Assembly (NCBI RefSeq): GCF_021568775.1
Contig: NZ_JAKGSG010000025.1
Coordinates: 62,001-126,000, forward strand
DNA length: 64,000 bases
Origin: Antribacter soli
GTDB taxonomy: Bacteria; Actinomycetota; Actinomycetes; Actinomycetales; Cellulomonadaceae
Direction of reading: 5' to 3'
This document shows, in pieces, positions 23,832 to 33,021 of this stretch; positions within the stretch are counted from its first letter, which is position 1, and every line of letters starts with the position of its first letter. Position numbers and translations under genes: made by a program. Below the pieces are notes generated by a model. That model had not been told where the DNA came from, searched no databases, and saw only the letters and a list, made by a program, of their open reading frames with translations.

Positions 23832-24887
23832 GTGACGAACGAGCTGACGACCGGACCGGGCGGCCTCGCCGGCCGCGGTCACCTGCTGCGCCTGGGAGCA
23901 CCGCGCGACACGGCGGCGGTGCGGCACCTGGTGACGTTCCTGGTTGCGAGCGTCGTGACCGTGCTCGGCACACGGGCCTACCTGGCCGCGACGGGCTACC
24001 CGCAGATCGGCGGGGGCGGGCTGCACCTTGCCCACGTGCTGTGGGGCGGGCTCCTGATGGCTCTGGCGATGATGCTGCTGCTGTCGTACGTGGGCCCGGT
24101 GCCGCGGTCGCTGGGAGCGGTGCTCGGCGGCGTCGGCTTCGGGCTGTTCATCGACGAGGTCGGCAAGTTCGTCACCTCGGACAACGACTACTTCTACGCC
24201 CCCACGGCCGCGATCATCTACCTCGTCACGGTGCTGCTCGTCCTGGTCGTGGAGGGGCTGCACGGCCGCCGGGCGCACCACCCGGCCGAGTACCTCGCGG
24301 TGGCGGCCGACCGGCTCGCCGCGGGGCTGGCCGGCGGGTTCACGCCGGCCGCCCGCGAGGAGGCACGGGCACTCGCCGCGAAGGGCGCCGGCGAGCCCGG
24401 CGCCGCCCTGGTCGCCGGCCTGGTCGACGCGGTGCCCGACGACGACGCGGACGTCCCCGACCTGGTGCGCGCCGCCGTCGACCGCGTCGTCAGGTGGCTG
24501 GACGCGCTCGTGGACCGGGCGTGGGCCGCGTGGCTCGTGATCTGCGCCCTCCTGGTCGTGTGTGCGGCGGAGGCGATGGTGGGCGTGCGCGTCGTGCGCG
24601 GGCTCGTGCCCGGGGTGCCGGAGTGGACCGGGGCCGCGATCCTCGCCGCCGTCGGGGCGTCCGTCGTCCTGCTGGCCGTCGGCGCCGTCGTCGGCCGCCG
24701 TGATCACCTGCGCGGTGCCGTCTGGGTGCGCCGGGCGGTCCTCGTGAGCCTGCTGTTCACCCAGCTCCTCGTGTTCCGGGCGGTGCGGTGGACGGCGTCG
24801 TTCGGGCTGGTCCTGGACGTGCTGGTGTTCATGGGGCTGGAGGTCGCGCTCCGCGAGGAGCGGATGGAGCAGACGCGCAGCGCCTGA
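23832..24887 (+). CDS. Multi-pass membrane protein of unknown function
   Basis: About 351 residues with around eight membrane helices. Four come early (HLVTFLVASVVTVLGTRAYL; LAHVLWGGLLMALAMMLLLSY; LGAVLGGVGFGLFIDEVGKF; AAIIYLVTVLLVLVVEGL), then a cytoplasmic-looking helical middle of about 100 residues, then four more up to LDVLVFMGLEVAL. The conserved-looking FGLFIDEVGKF and SDNDYFY motifs lie at the third helix. No named family recognised. Start is GTG at 23832 behind GAGGGGAGAC. It is convergent with a sugar permease, 12 nt away, and apparently stands alone. Confidence 0.75.
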   Translation: MTNELTTGPGGLAGRGHLLRLGAPRDTAAVRHLVTFLVASVVTVLGTRAYLAATGYPQIGGGGLHLAHVLWGGLLMALAMMLLLSYVGPVPRSLGAVLGGVGFGLFIDEVGKFVTSDNDYFYAPTAAIIYLVTVLLVLVVEGLHGRRAHHPAEYLAVAADRLAAGLAGGFTPAAREEARALAAKGAGEPGAALVAGLVDAVPDDDADVPDLVRAAVDRVVRWLDALVDRAWAAWLVICALLVVCAAEAMVGVRVVRGLVPGVPEWTGAAILAAVGASVVLLAVGAVVGRRDHLRGAVWVRRAVLVSLLFTQLLVFRAVRWTASFGLVLDVLVFMGLEVALREERMEQTRSA

Positions 24888-24899
24888 ACGCCGGCGGCG

Positions 24900-25787
24900 C
24901 TACTTGAGGCTGCCGATGGTCACTCCGGAACGCCAGTAGCGCTGCATCGCGATCATCAGGGCGACCATGGGGATCGTCGAGATCAGCGAACCCGTCACGA
25001 CCAGGCTCGTGAGGTCCACGGTGCTGTCCGTGCCCCGCTGGAGCCAGGAGTACAGACCGAGCATGACAGGCCACTTCTCCGCGCCCTTGAGGAACACGAG
25101 CGGCCACATGAACGTGTTCCACGATGCCACGAAGTGGAGCAGGAAGATCGTGGCACCGGCAGTCCCCATCAGGCGGGCCGCGATGGACGCGAAGATGCGG
25201 TACTCCCCCGCGCCGTCGATCCGCGCTGCCTCGATCAGCTCGCTCGGGACGGCGCCCTCGGCATAGACCTTGGCAAGGTAGACGGAGAAGGACCCGAACA
25301 TGCCGGGCAGGATCATCGCCCAGATCGTGTCGTAGATGCCGATCCGCGAGAAAAGCACGAACGACGGCACGATCATGAGAGAACCCGGGATGAGGAACGA
25401 CCCGATGATCAGGCCCATCGTCAGCGCGCGCCCCCGGTACTGGTACTTGGCGATGCCGTACCCGGCGGCGAGCGAGACCGCGGTCAGGCCCAGGGAGCCG
25501 AGCGTGGAGTAGACCACGGTGTTCCACAGCCAGAGGCCGAAGATCCCGTCCTGGTAGGTGAACAGGGTGGCGAGGTTCTCGGACAGGCGGAAGTCCGCGA
25601 ACCACAGACCGTTCGTCGTGTACAGCTGACCGTTCGACTTGGTCGCGGCGACGACGAGCCACCACAGCGGCCCCACGGCGTAGGCGGCCAGCGCGACCAG
25701 GACGGCCAGCACGAACCAGCGCGACGCTCCCCGGGCCTCGGCCGCGGTCGGCTCGTCCGCGCTGCGCCTCACTGCCGCGCGGCTCAC
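24900..25787 (-). CDS. ABC sugar permease, CUT1 (MalG type), second transporter
   Basis: A 295-residue permease with six helices and the EAA loop ELIEAARIDGAGEYRIFASI. Its GTG start overlaps the partner permease stop. It is the last gene of the operon downstream of the alginate-lyase-like enzyme and ends close to a convergent gene, without a clear hairpin. Confidence 0.92.
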   Translation of the reverse strand: MSRAAVRRSADEPTAAEARGASRWFVLAVLVALAAYAVGPLWWLVVAATKSNGQLYTTNGLWFADFRLSENLATLFTYQDGIFGLWLWNTVVYSTLGSLGLTAVSLAAGYGIAKYQYRGRALTMGLIIGSFLIPGSLMIVPSFVLFSRIGIYDTIWAMILPGMFGSFSVYLAKVYAEGAVPSELIEAARIDGAGEYRIFASIAARLMGTAGATIFLLHFVASWNTFMWPLVFLKGAEKWPVMLGLYSWLQRGTDSTVDLTSLVVTGSLISTIPMVALMIAMQRYWRSGVTIGSLK

Positions 25788-26770
25788 GGCTCGCTCCGGT
25801 TCAGGAAGCGGTAGATCACCGCGGAGCCGGCTCCGACGACGAGCGCGAGCACGATCGACAGCGCCGTGGCGTAGTTGACGTTACCCACCTGGAACGCCTG
25901 GTTGAAGATCATCATGGCGGGAGTGAAGTCCTTCGTGATCGATTCCGGGGTGACCGCCCGGAAGAGCAGCGGCTCGTTGAAGATCTGCAGCGTGCCGATG
26001 ATGGAGAGCAGGCTCGTCAGCACGAGCGGACCGCGCACGAACGGCACCTTGATCGACCAGGCGATCCGGGCCTCCGACGCACCGTCGAGACGTGCGGCCT
26101 CGAAGATCTCGTGGGGTACGGCCTGCAGCGCGCCGTAGAGGATGAGCATGTTGAACCCGATGCTCCCCCAGACCGCCAGGTTGCCGATGGAGACCCAGGC
26201 GAGGCTGCTCGAGTAGAAGTTCACGTCCAGGCCGAAGAGCTCGAAGAACTCGTGCAGCGGACCGACGACGGGGCTGTACAGATAGATCCAGATCATCGTG
26301 GCGACGATGCCCGGCACCATGTACGGCAGCAGCAGCGCGATGCGGAACCTCGCGCCCACGCGGCGGCTGGCGGCGTCGAGCACGAGCGCCATCCCGAGGC
26401 TGACCACCTGCGTGAGGGGCACGACCACGACGGCGTAGAGGCCGACGCGCCCCATGCCCGCCCAGAACACGGTGTCGGCCCCGGCGCGGAGCAGGTTGTC
26501 GGCCCCGACGAACGTGACCGTCGAGCCGCCGAAGCCCAGGCCCGACGTCTTGGTGCTGTAGACGCTCTCACGGAGGGCCATGACGATCGGGACGAGGACG
26601 AACAGCGTGAACCCCGCGAGGAACGGGAGGCTGAACGAGGCGCCCTTGAGCGCCTGCAGGGTGCGCCATCGCGGACCCCGGCGCCGGACAGGAGGGGACG
26701 CTGCCGGAGGCCGCCCCGGGGTGGGTGGCGCGAGCCCCGGCTCGTCTACGGTGGTGGTCGATGCGGACAT
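25784..26770 (-). CDS. ABC sugar permease, CUT1 (MalF type), second transporter
   Basis: A 328-residue permease: Pro-rich cytoplasmic N-terminus, first helix SLPFLAGFTLFVLVPIVMAL, EAA loop EIFEAARLDGASEARIAWSIKVP. The ATG at 26770 has a CAGGAGGGG site. It partners the 24900-25787 permease (4-nt overlap) and the 26812-28143 binding protein (41-nt gap). No ATPase gene in the operon. Confidence 0.92.
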   Translation of the reverse strand: MSASTTTVDEPGLAPPTPGRPPAASPPVRRRGPRWRTLQALKGASFSLPFLAGFTLFVLVPIVMALRESVYSTKTSGLGFGGSTVTFVGADNLLRAGADTVFWAGMGRVGLYAVVVVPLTQVVSLGMALVLDAASRRVGARFRIALLLPYMVPGIVATMIWIYLYSPVVGPLHEFFELFGLDVNFYSSSLAWVSIGNLAVWGSIGFNMLILYGALQAVPHEIFEAARLDGASEARIAWSIKVPFVRGPLVLTSLLSIIGTLQIFNEPLLFRAVTPESITKDFTPAMMIFNQAFQVGNVNYATALSIVLALVVGAGSAVIYRFLNRSEP

Positions 26771-26811
26771 GAGCGTCCCCTCCTGTGTCGTGCGCGTGCC
26801 GGCGGTCGTCG

Positions 26812-28143
26812 TCAGCTGGTGTGCGCGATGCCTTTGCTCTCCAGGTCGCTCTCCACGAACTTCTGGACGGCGGCCAGCGCCTCCTCGACGGTGATCTCGC
26901 CGGCCACGGCCTTGCCCCACTGGTCCTGGAGCTCCGGGAACCACGCGTCGTAGTTCGGCCCGAGCTCGAACTTGCCGACGGTGGCCGCCTGCGCCTCGAC
27001 GATCACGTCGGCCGCCGCGGCGTCGTCGGTGAAGAAGCCCTCCGGCACCACGTCGGCGACGTACTCCGACGGGTCGGGGATCTGGGTCGGGAAGCCGACG
27101 GCGCCGGTCTCGGGGTTACGTCCCGCCTCGATGCCCTCCGCGGTGGTCCCCCAGTCGACGAACGTCATGACCGCGTCCGGGTTCTCGCATCCCTCCGGGA
27201 CGAACGACGGCGTGGTGCGGCCCGGCGTCACGGTCTCGTCCGCGTCGGCGAACTGCGGGATCGGTGCCGCCTTCCAGTCACCCGCCGACTGGACCAGGTT
27301 GGTCTGCAGGCCGGTGATCGACCACCACTGGGTCGTGGTGGACGCCATGTTGCCCGAGTCGAAGTACGAGTACAGCGCGGGCTTGTCCTGGTAGGTCTGG
27401 TTGGAGACCAGATCCTCGTCGATGAGCGTCTGGACCACCTCGGCGGCCTCGAGGGTCGCGTCGTCGGTGAAGTTCACCTTCCACTGGTCGCCGTCGATCG
27501 CGAACCACTCGGCGCCGGCCTGCTGGGCGAGGTTCATGAGCGTGCTCGGGTCCTCGCCGGCGAGGTTGGTCACGTCGACGCCGCCGGCCTTGAAGGTGCG
27601 GCCGGCCTCGAGGAACTCGTCCCAGGTGGTGGGGACGTCCACGCCGAACTTGTCGTACGTCGCCGTGTTGACGATCAGGAACTGGCCGTCGGCGCCGCTG
27701 GGGAGCCCGTAGTACCGCTCGTTGACCTGGGCGGCGGCGAGCGCACCCTTGCTGTAGAGGTCTGCCGACGGCTCGACGGCGTCGGTGATGTCCTGCGCCC
27801 AGCCGTTGACGACCATCGTCGTCAGCGGGGCGAAGCCCTGGACCAGGCACGGCACTGCCGAGCCCGCCTCCACGGCGTTGCGGAAGTTCGTCGCCGTGGC
27901 TGTGTTGCTGGCCTGGAGGACGTACTCGACGACGACGTCGTCCTGCGCTGCGTTGAACGCCTCGGCGTACTGCTGACCCGTCTCGGCGTTCCAGCCCCAG
28001 ACCTCGATGGTGACGGGCCCCTCGGGCTCGGCCTCGGCCGTCGCGCCGCCGGCACCGGCTCCGCCGTCGGAGCACCCGGCCAGGGCAGCCGTGGCCGTCG
28101 CCGCAGCGACGAGGCTGAGCCACCTGTTCCTCGTGATGTTCAT
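26812..28143 (-). CDS. ABC sugar-binding lipoprotein, second transporter
   Basis: A 443-residue extracellular solute-binding protein. Signal peptide with lipobox LAGC, Gly/Ala-rich linker, then VTIEVWGWNAETGQQYAEAFN and FKAGGVDVTNLAGEDPSTLM typical of CUT1 binding proteins. Trp and Tyr residues (TTTQWWSIT, YDAWFPEL) may stack on sugar rings. It is downstream of a large lyase-like exoenzyme, so uronic-acid-containing oligosaccharides are the likely ligand (inference). A hairpin (28244-28274) separates it from the lyase, so it may have its own promoter. Confidence 0.9.
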   Translation of the reverse strand: MNITRNRWLSLVAAATATAALAGCSDGGAGAGGATAEAEPEGPVTIEVWGWNAETGQQYAEAFNAAQDDVVVEYVLQASNTATATNFRNAVEAGSAVPCLVQGFAPLTTMVVNGWAQDITDAVEPSADLYSKGALAAAQVNERYYGLPSGADGQFLIVNTATYDKFGVDVPTTWDEFLEAGRTFKAGGVDVTNLAGEDPSTLMNLAQQAGAEWFAIDGDQWKVNFTDDATLEAAEVVQTLIDEDLVSNQTYQDKPALYSYFDSGNMASTTTQWWSITGLQTNLVQSAGDWKAAPIPQFADADETVTPGRTTPSFVPEGCENPDAVMTFVDWGTTAEGIEAGRNPETGAVGFPTQIPDPSEYVADVVPEGFFTDDAAAADVIVEAQAATVGKFELGPNYDAWFPELQDQWGKAVAGEITVEEALAAVQKFVESDLESKGIAHTS

Positions 28144-28199
28144 GCGTCTTCCCTCTCCCTCGGGTTCCCCGCCGTCTCGGCGGGCAAAGAGTTCTCCCC

Positions 28200-28219
28200 C
28201 AGTGACCGTTCAGGCACTG
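28200..28219. promoter_or_regulatory. Inverted repeat upstream of binding-protein gene
   Basis: CAGTG at 28200-28204 and CACTG at 28215-28219 form 5-bp arms around ACCGTTCAGG. It lies 57 nt upstream of the binding-protein start, after the hairpin that ends the lyase gene. Candidate operator or promoter element; short arms, so weak. Confidence 0.3.
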
Positions 28220-28243
28220 TGGTCGTGCTGGGGCGCCGCCGTC

Positions 28244-28274
28244 CGGTGCCGGGCGCGCAGGGCGCCCGGCACCG
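28244..28274 (-). terminator. Hairpin after lyase gene
   Basis: A 13-bp perfect stem (28244-28256 with 28262-28274) with a 5-nt loop begins 7 nt beyond the lyase stop. It is a probable full or partial terminator that would lower read-through into the transporter genes. Confidence 0.7.
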
Positions 28275-28281
28275 TTCCCCG

Positions 28282-31200
28282 TCAGCGCCGGGTCAGCAGC
28301 TGGATCTCCGCGATGTTCACGTTGCCCCCGTGCTCGTCCACCACCCGGACGCGGTCGTACTGGACCCGCTGCGGGAGCTCGAACAGGTACCAGTCGGGGT
28401 TCGTGATCCCGTTGAACGTCCAGAACGTCTCCCAGGTCGCACCGCCGTCGTTCGACCCCTGGACCTCCGTCCCGATCGCCCGGGACAGGTGCGTCGACCG
28501 CGGGTGCATGCGGATCAGGTCGACGGTGATCGGCGTGCCGTCGGTCGGGGTGACCGTCACCCACCCGTTCGACGCCGTCGTGTCCGTGAACGTCGTGATG
28601 TCGCCGTCGAACATCCGCCAGCCGTTGGCCTGCGTGGTCCCCGTGCCCGGCCAGAGCGGCGTCGAGGCGTTCACCCACTCCGGCACGACGGGGACCTTGA
28701 CCAGGCTGCTGTTCCAGAGCCGGAGCGAGGACCCGTCGGTGGTCGACAGCACGGTGGCGCCCTCGAGCCCCGCGGCGGTCCGGTAGTCCACCACGAAGCG
28801 CAGCGTGCGGCCGAACTCGACGTCGTCGGGCAGGACCACCTGTGCGCGCCACGTGCGCGGGTCGGTGCTCGTCACGGTGGCCGGGACGCCCTCGACCGTC
28901 GCCCGGACCTCCGCCAGGGGCTCGAGCGCGACGACGTCGAGGGTGACCGTGTCGCCGTCCACGGCGAGGCCCGGGTCGGCGTTGCTGCTCGAGATCGTCA
29001 CCGACTCGATCACCCGGGCCATCTCGTGGCGCTCGCCGTGGATGCGCACCTCGCTGAAGGACGAGATGCCGGGATACGCCGGGTCGGTGGGGACACCGGG
29101 GTGGTCCACCTGCACCTTGAGGAACCGGAACGTCTGGCCGCGCACCTCGGCGCGCACGGGGATCGTCTCCATGACGAACCCGGCCGCGGCGGTGTCAGTG
29201 GTCTCCCGCTCGGTCAGGAGCGTCCACGTGCGCCCGTCGTTCGACCCGTAGGCGTTGGCGCCCTGCGACCGGTTGGCGAAGTTGTACCGGGCCTGCAGGC
29301 CGATCGCGTCGGCGCGGAACCGGAACTGCTGGCCGAGGTCGAGCGTGAACGGGGCGCGGAGGTCGCCGGTCGTGGTGTTGAAGTCGCCGTCGACGAGGTT
29401 GTTGACGTTCACCGTCGCGGGCGAGGACGTGACGAGCCCGCGCAGGTCGACCGCCCCGTCCGCGAGGCGCGGCGTGAGCAGCTTCAGCCCGCGCACCGCC
29501 TCCTGCAGCCGCACCAGCCCGGCGAGGAACGTGGCGTCGTCGCCCGAGTCCAGGGCGTCGACGGCCTCCTGGCGGACCGCCTCGAACGCGGCCAGCGAGT
29601 CCGATACGTACGCCGCGTCCGCGTCGTAGCCCACGAGGGCCTCGTCGAGGGCGGCCGCCCGGTCGGGCGCGACGACGACCGTGACCCGCAGGACGGACAC
29701 CGACTGCCCGTCGTCCGCGGCGACGTCGAAGGTGCGCACCCCGGCCTGGGACGCGCGCGGCGTCCACGTGAGCTCACCGGTCGCCGGGTCGAGCCGGGCT
29801 CCGGCGGGCAGCCGCACGCCCGTGTACCGCAGGGCGTCGCCGCCCGCGTCCGTCGCTGCGAGCGAGCGCACGAGGGGGGCACCGGCGACAGCCAGCACGC
29901 GGCTGTCCCCGACGGCGTCGAAGCGCGGGACGGTGAGGCTCGTCTTCGCCGTGAGGTCCACGTAGTCGAGGTCGACCCGCACGTCCGCCTCGCCGAGCAC
30001 CGTGAAGTAGGCGAGGTTCTCGCCACCGAGGCTGCCCGGCAGCTTGGCGGCGTCGACGTCGAACGTGACGTATCGCCACTGGCCGCGCGTGTTGGGCACC
30101 AGGACGTTCAGGCGGCGTGCCGGGTCGCTCCCGATGGCGACGGTCGCCTCGCCGTCGGTGCGGACGAGCACGCCCACCGGGCTCTCCCCCGACCGGCTGA
30201 CGTACATGAGGGTGCGGACCGCCACCGTGTTGTTGCCGGCCTTCGACGCCTTCATCCGGACGAACGACCGGTCGCCCTCCGTCAGGACCGCCGAGCTGCC
30301 GGCGACGGCGGAGCTGCGCGTCTCGAGCTGGACGCGGGCGTCGGTCGCGACGGGACGCGTCTCGCCGGCGATCTCGGCCGGGAGCGACAACCAGTACTCG
30401 GGGCTGTAGTCGGGGTTCGACTCCCAGGAGTTGTACGGGAGCGTGCCCCAGAAGAGCTTGGGCCCGTCGGCCTTCGCGTGCAGCTCCGCAAGGTGCGGCG
30501 CCTCCGTCTCGACGTCGACGCCGAGGTCGTACCTGTACACGTGGTACAGCTCGTCGATCGGGTTGAACACGCGCCCGCGGTAGGCCTCCGACAGCGCCCC
30601 GGGACCACCCGTCGTGTCGATCCACGGGACGTCATGGCCCAGCATGTAGGCGACGAACGTGTCGGCGCCCGCGAGCAGGCGACGGTCGAGGAACTCGTAG
30701 GGCGACACCGCGTCGGGAGCGTCCGACACCGTCCCGGCCACCGGGTCGAGCGTGGTGCCCTGCACCGTGAGGAAGCGCGCGAGCGCACCGAGGATGTTGA
30801 CGCCGTCCCACGCATGGGCCTGGTCGCGGCCCATCTCCTGGTGCTGCACGAACGAGTACCCGTACGGGTTCAGCGGGTCATCGGCCTCGATGCGGCGGAA
30901 CAGGCTCGCCATCGCGCCGTTCTGCTCCGGCCGCGTCGTCGTCGCGTTGACGGTGTACCACTCGACGGCCTCCTCGTAGCGCTCGCGGTTGCCCGTGAAG
31001 ATGTACCCCGCGATGGCCCCGGTGAGCGGGTACCCGTGCTGGTTGAGGTAGCGCCAGTTGGTGTGGAGGAACGTCTCCGTCATCGGGACGATCAGGTTGT
31101 CCGTCAGCAGCTGGTCGTCCTGCTCGTGCCAGGCAAGGTCGTAGGCCGCGTGGTCCGCGTCGAAGCTGGTCGCCCTGAAGATCTCCGCCGCCGCGAGGAG

Positions 31201-31761
31201 CCGGTACAGCGGGACACCCGAGTGGATGTGGGCGTCCGGGTAGTACGCGTACTGCGCCGGATCCATGTGGCTCCAGATCCGGATGATCCGCAGGCCGTTC
31301 TCCCGGTACACCGGGTCGCCCGTCATCACGTACAGGATCGCCTGCGTGTAGGCGCCGAACGCGTCGCGGATGAGCAGGCTCTGCGTCCCCTGCGACGCGA
31401 ACACGGCCGTCTTGGGCCGGTCGAGCACCGTGCCCGCGTTCGCCGAGCGCAGCGTCCGGGACGCGAACGCCGTCTCGTTCATCGCCGCGTAGTAGCTCGC
31501 CCAGGGTTCGACGCCCGCCTGGACCTGGTCCCGGGCATTTCGCAGGCTGTCGGCGTCGACGCCGATGCCCGGGTGGACGAAGCCGTTGCTCACCGTCTCG
31601 GTGATGACGACGGGTTCGGGGACCGCGGCGGCGGCGGTCGCGGCCGGCACCGTCGCGATCACGGCGGCGGACGTCGCGAGGGCGAAGGTCGTCCCGACCG
31701 CGACCCACACGCTGACCGCACCCCGCACCCTCGAGCGCCTCGTCTTCGAGCGCTGTTCCAT
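28282..31761 (-). CDS. Secreted alginate-lyase-like enzyme with putative-Ig and discoidin domains
   Basis: A 1159-residue exoenzyme. Signal peptide at 1-46; alginate-lyase superfamily (alpha/alpha) domain at about 60-400, with HPGIGVDADSLRNARDQV, the WASYYAAM segment, YYPDAHIHSGVPLYRLLAAAE, FLHTNWRYLNQHGYPLTGAIA and the EMGRDQAHAWDGVNILGAL helix (His and Tyr/Asn residues likely catalytic). Then a beta-sandwich, a He_PIG-like Ig repeat (ATDAGGDALRYTGVRLPAG), an F5/8 C domain (VDGDFNTTTG to FSEVRIHG) and a C-terminal F5/8 C domain (MFDGDITTFTDTT to NIAEIQLLTRR). Probably cleaves a uronate polysaccharide; the substrate is not determinable. The ATG at 31761 follows AGGAGG. First gene of a transporter operon. 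Confidence 0.8.
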   Translation of the reverse strand: MEQRSKTRRSRVRGAVSVWVAVGTTFALATSAAVIATVPAATAAAAVPEPVVITETVSNGFVHPGIGVDADSLRNARDQVQAGVEPWASYYAAMNETAFASRTLRSANAGTVLDRPKTAVFASQGTQSLLIRDAFGAYTQAILYVMTGDPVYRENGLRIIRIWSHMDPAQYAYYPDAHIHSGVPLYRLLAAAEIFRATSFDADHAAYDLAWHEQDDQLLTDNLIVPMTETFLHTNWRYLNQHGYPLTGAIAGYIFTGNRERYEEAVEWYTVNATTTRPEQNGAMASLFRRIEADDPLNPYGYSFVQHQEMGRDQAHAWDGVNILGALARFLTVQGTTLDPVAGTVSDAPDAVSPYEFLDRRLLAGADTFVAYMLGHDVPWIDTTGGPGALSEAYRGRVFNPIDELYHVYRYDLGVDVETEAPHLAELHAKADGPKLFWGTLPYNSWESNPDYSPEYWLSLPAEIAGETRPVATDARVQLETRSSAVAGSSAVLTEGDRSFVRMKASKAGNNTVAVRTLMYVSRSGESPVGVLVRTDGEATVAIGSDPARRLNVLVPNTRGQWRYVTFDVDAAKLPGSLGGENLAYFTVLGEADVRVDLDYVDLTAKTSLTVPRFDAVGDSRVLAVAGAPLVRSLAATDAGGDALRYTGVRLPAGARLDPATGELTWTPRASQAGVRTFDVAADDGQSVSVLRVTVVVAPDRAAALDEALVGYDADAAYVSDSLAAFEAVRQEAVDALDSGDDATFLAGLVRLQEAVRGLKLLTPRLADGAVDLRGLVTSSPATVNVNNLVDGDFNTTTGDLRAPFTLDLGQQFRFRADAIGLQARYNFANRSQGANAYGSNDGRTWTLLTERETTDTAAAGFVMETIPVRAEVRGQTFRFLKVQVDHPGVPTDPAYPGISSFSEVRIHGERHEMARVIESVTISSSNADPGLAVDGDTVTLDVVALEPLAEVRATVEGVPATVTSTDPRTWRAQVVLPDDVEFGRTLRFVVDYRTAAGLEGATVLSTTDGSSLRLWNSSLVKVPVVPEWVNASTPLWPGTGTTQANGWRMFDGDITTFTDTTASNGWVTVTPTDGTPITVDLIRMHPRSTHLSRAIGTEVQGSNDGGATWETFWTFNGITNPDWYLFELPQRVQYDRVRVVDEHGGNVNIAEIQLLTRR

Positions 31762-31834
31762 GGAGTCCTCCTGAGTGACTCGCCGGCGCACCTCTGCGTC
31801 GGCGTGTCCCGGCGACGTCGCCGGTGACCGAGTC

Positions 31835-31854
31835 CCAGGAAAGCGTTATCCTGG
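31835..31854. promoter_or_regulatory. Palindromic operator upstream of lyase operon
   Basis: CCAGGA at 31835-31840 and TCCTGG at 31849-31854 are perfect arms around AAGCGTTA, giving a 20-bp near-palindrome about 74 nt upstream of the lyase start. The AAGCGTT centre resembles LacI-family sites. No regulator gene adjoins it. Candidate operator. Confidence 0.55.
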
Positions 31855-31920
31855 CTCCACGTCAAGGGGGGTCCGCAGAACGGTGCCCAGCGGGACGACG
31901 TCGCCGGTCGCGCGGCGGCG

Positions 31921-33021
31921 TCACATCGTCGTCGCCAGGGTCCGGGGCGGCGCGCCCTCCGCCGTCCCGGAGCCCCGTCCTGGGGAGGTCTGCGCGGACG
32001 GGCCGGCGAACACCACATGGCGCTGGACCGTGTACGCGGCCAGGAACAGCGTCGCGTCCGTGACCACCTTGGCCACCAGCAGCGGCACGCCCAGCGTCCC
32101 GTTCAGCGCGTCGAGCATCCCGTAGCTCGCGGCGAGGAGCAGGCCGGCGAGCGCCGCGTACTGCACGGCCGAGCTGCGGACCGTCGAGGTGCGCCCGGCG
32201 CGGAACACCACGCTGCGGTTGATCGCGAAGTTGACGCTGCCCGACACCAGGCGCGCGCCGACGACCCCGGCCAGGAGGGAGCCGGTCAGCGCCTGCAGCG
32301 CGACGAGCAGCACGGCGTCGAGCGTGAACGCGATGAGCCCGGACGCGGCGAACGCGAGCATCGGCCCGAGCACGCTCGCCGAGTCGTGCAACGGACGGAA
32401 GTGCGACGACGCGTTCCGGTCCAGGTAGACGGTGCTGATCGGCACCTGGCCGATGGGGCCGCCCCAGCGCGTGGCCTCCAGCAGCACCCGGAACTCGTAG
32501 TCGAACCGGTCGCCGCGCACGGCGAGCAGCCGCGGCAGCGTGCCCGCACGGAAGCCGCGCAGCCCGGTCTGGGTGTCCCCCACCCGCACCCCGGTCGCGA
32601 GGCGGAAGGTCAGGGCGCTCACGGCGTTGCCCACGCGGCTGCGCAGCGGCACGTCACCGGCGAAGCCGCGCACGCCCAGCACGACGTCGGCCGGTCCGTC
32701 GCGCAGCGCGTCGGCGACGGCACGCACGTCGTCGGGCAGGTGCTGCCCGTCGGCGTCGGCCGTGACCACGTCGGCGCCGGGACGACGCCGGACGACGTCG
32801 TCGAACGCCGTGCGCAGCGCCGCCCCCTTGCCGCGGTTGCGCTCGTGTCTGAGCACGCGCGCGCCGCGCTCCTCGACGGCGGCGAACACGGGGGCGAAGG
32901 CCGGGCCGGAGCCGTCGTCGACGACGAGCACCTCGTCCAGGCCTCGCTCGGCGAGCTGGTCGACGAGGGTGAAAAGCCGGGCGTCAGGACGGTAGGCGGG
33001 GATAACGACGATCATCGTCAT
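31921..33021 (-). CDS. GT2 glycosyltransferase fused to GtrA-like membrane domain
   Basis: A 366-residue fusion. Residues 1-220 are a GT-A fold family 2 enzyme: VVIPAYRPDARL, EVLVVDDGSG, NRGKGAALRTAF, the DxD-type DADGQH, and DTQTGLRGFR, as in dolichol/polyprenyl-phosphate sugar synthases. Residues about 225-345 form four helices of a GtrA/DPMS-flippase-like domain (FAASGLIAFTLDAVLLVALQ; VNFAINRSVVFR). It probably makes and/or translocates a polyprenyl-phosphate sugar for cell-surface glycans. The ATG overlaps the stop of the upstream phosphodiester glycosidase gene. Confidence 0.87.
   Translation of the reverse strand: MTMIVVIPAYRPDARLFTLVDQLAERGLDEVLVVDDGSGPAFAPVFAAVEERGARVLRHERNRGKGAALRTAFDDVVRRRPGADVVTADADGQHLPDDVRAVADALRDGPADVVLGVRGFAGDVPLRSRVGNAVSALTFRLATGVRVGDTQTGLRGFRAGTLPRLLAVRGDRFDYEFRVLLEATRWGGPIGQVPISTVYLDRNASSHFRPLHDSASVLGPMLAFAASGLIAFTLDAVLLVALQALTGSLLAGVVGARLVSGSVNFAINRSVVFRAGRTSTVRSSAVQYAALAGLLLAASYGMLDALNGTLGVPLLVAKVVTDATLFLAAYTVQRHVVFAGPSAQTSPGRGSGTAEGAPPRTLATTM

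Noticed and set aside
26785-31827. A plus-strand frame of about 1680 codons over the lyase and binding-protein genes
   Set aside because: Antisense shadow of two genes with clear signal peptides and domain motifs; no ribosome site or family signature of its own.
33013-33021. Second ATG at 33015 as the GT2 start
   Set aside because: The ATG at 33021 gives exact TGATG coupling with the upstream gene, the usual arrangement in this window.
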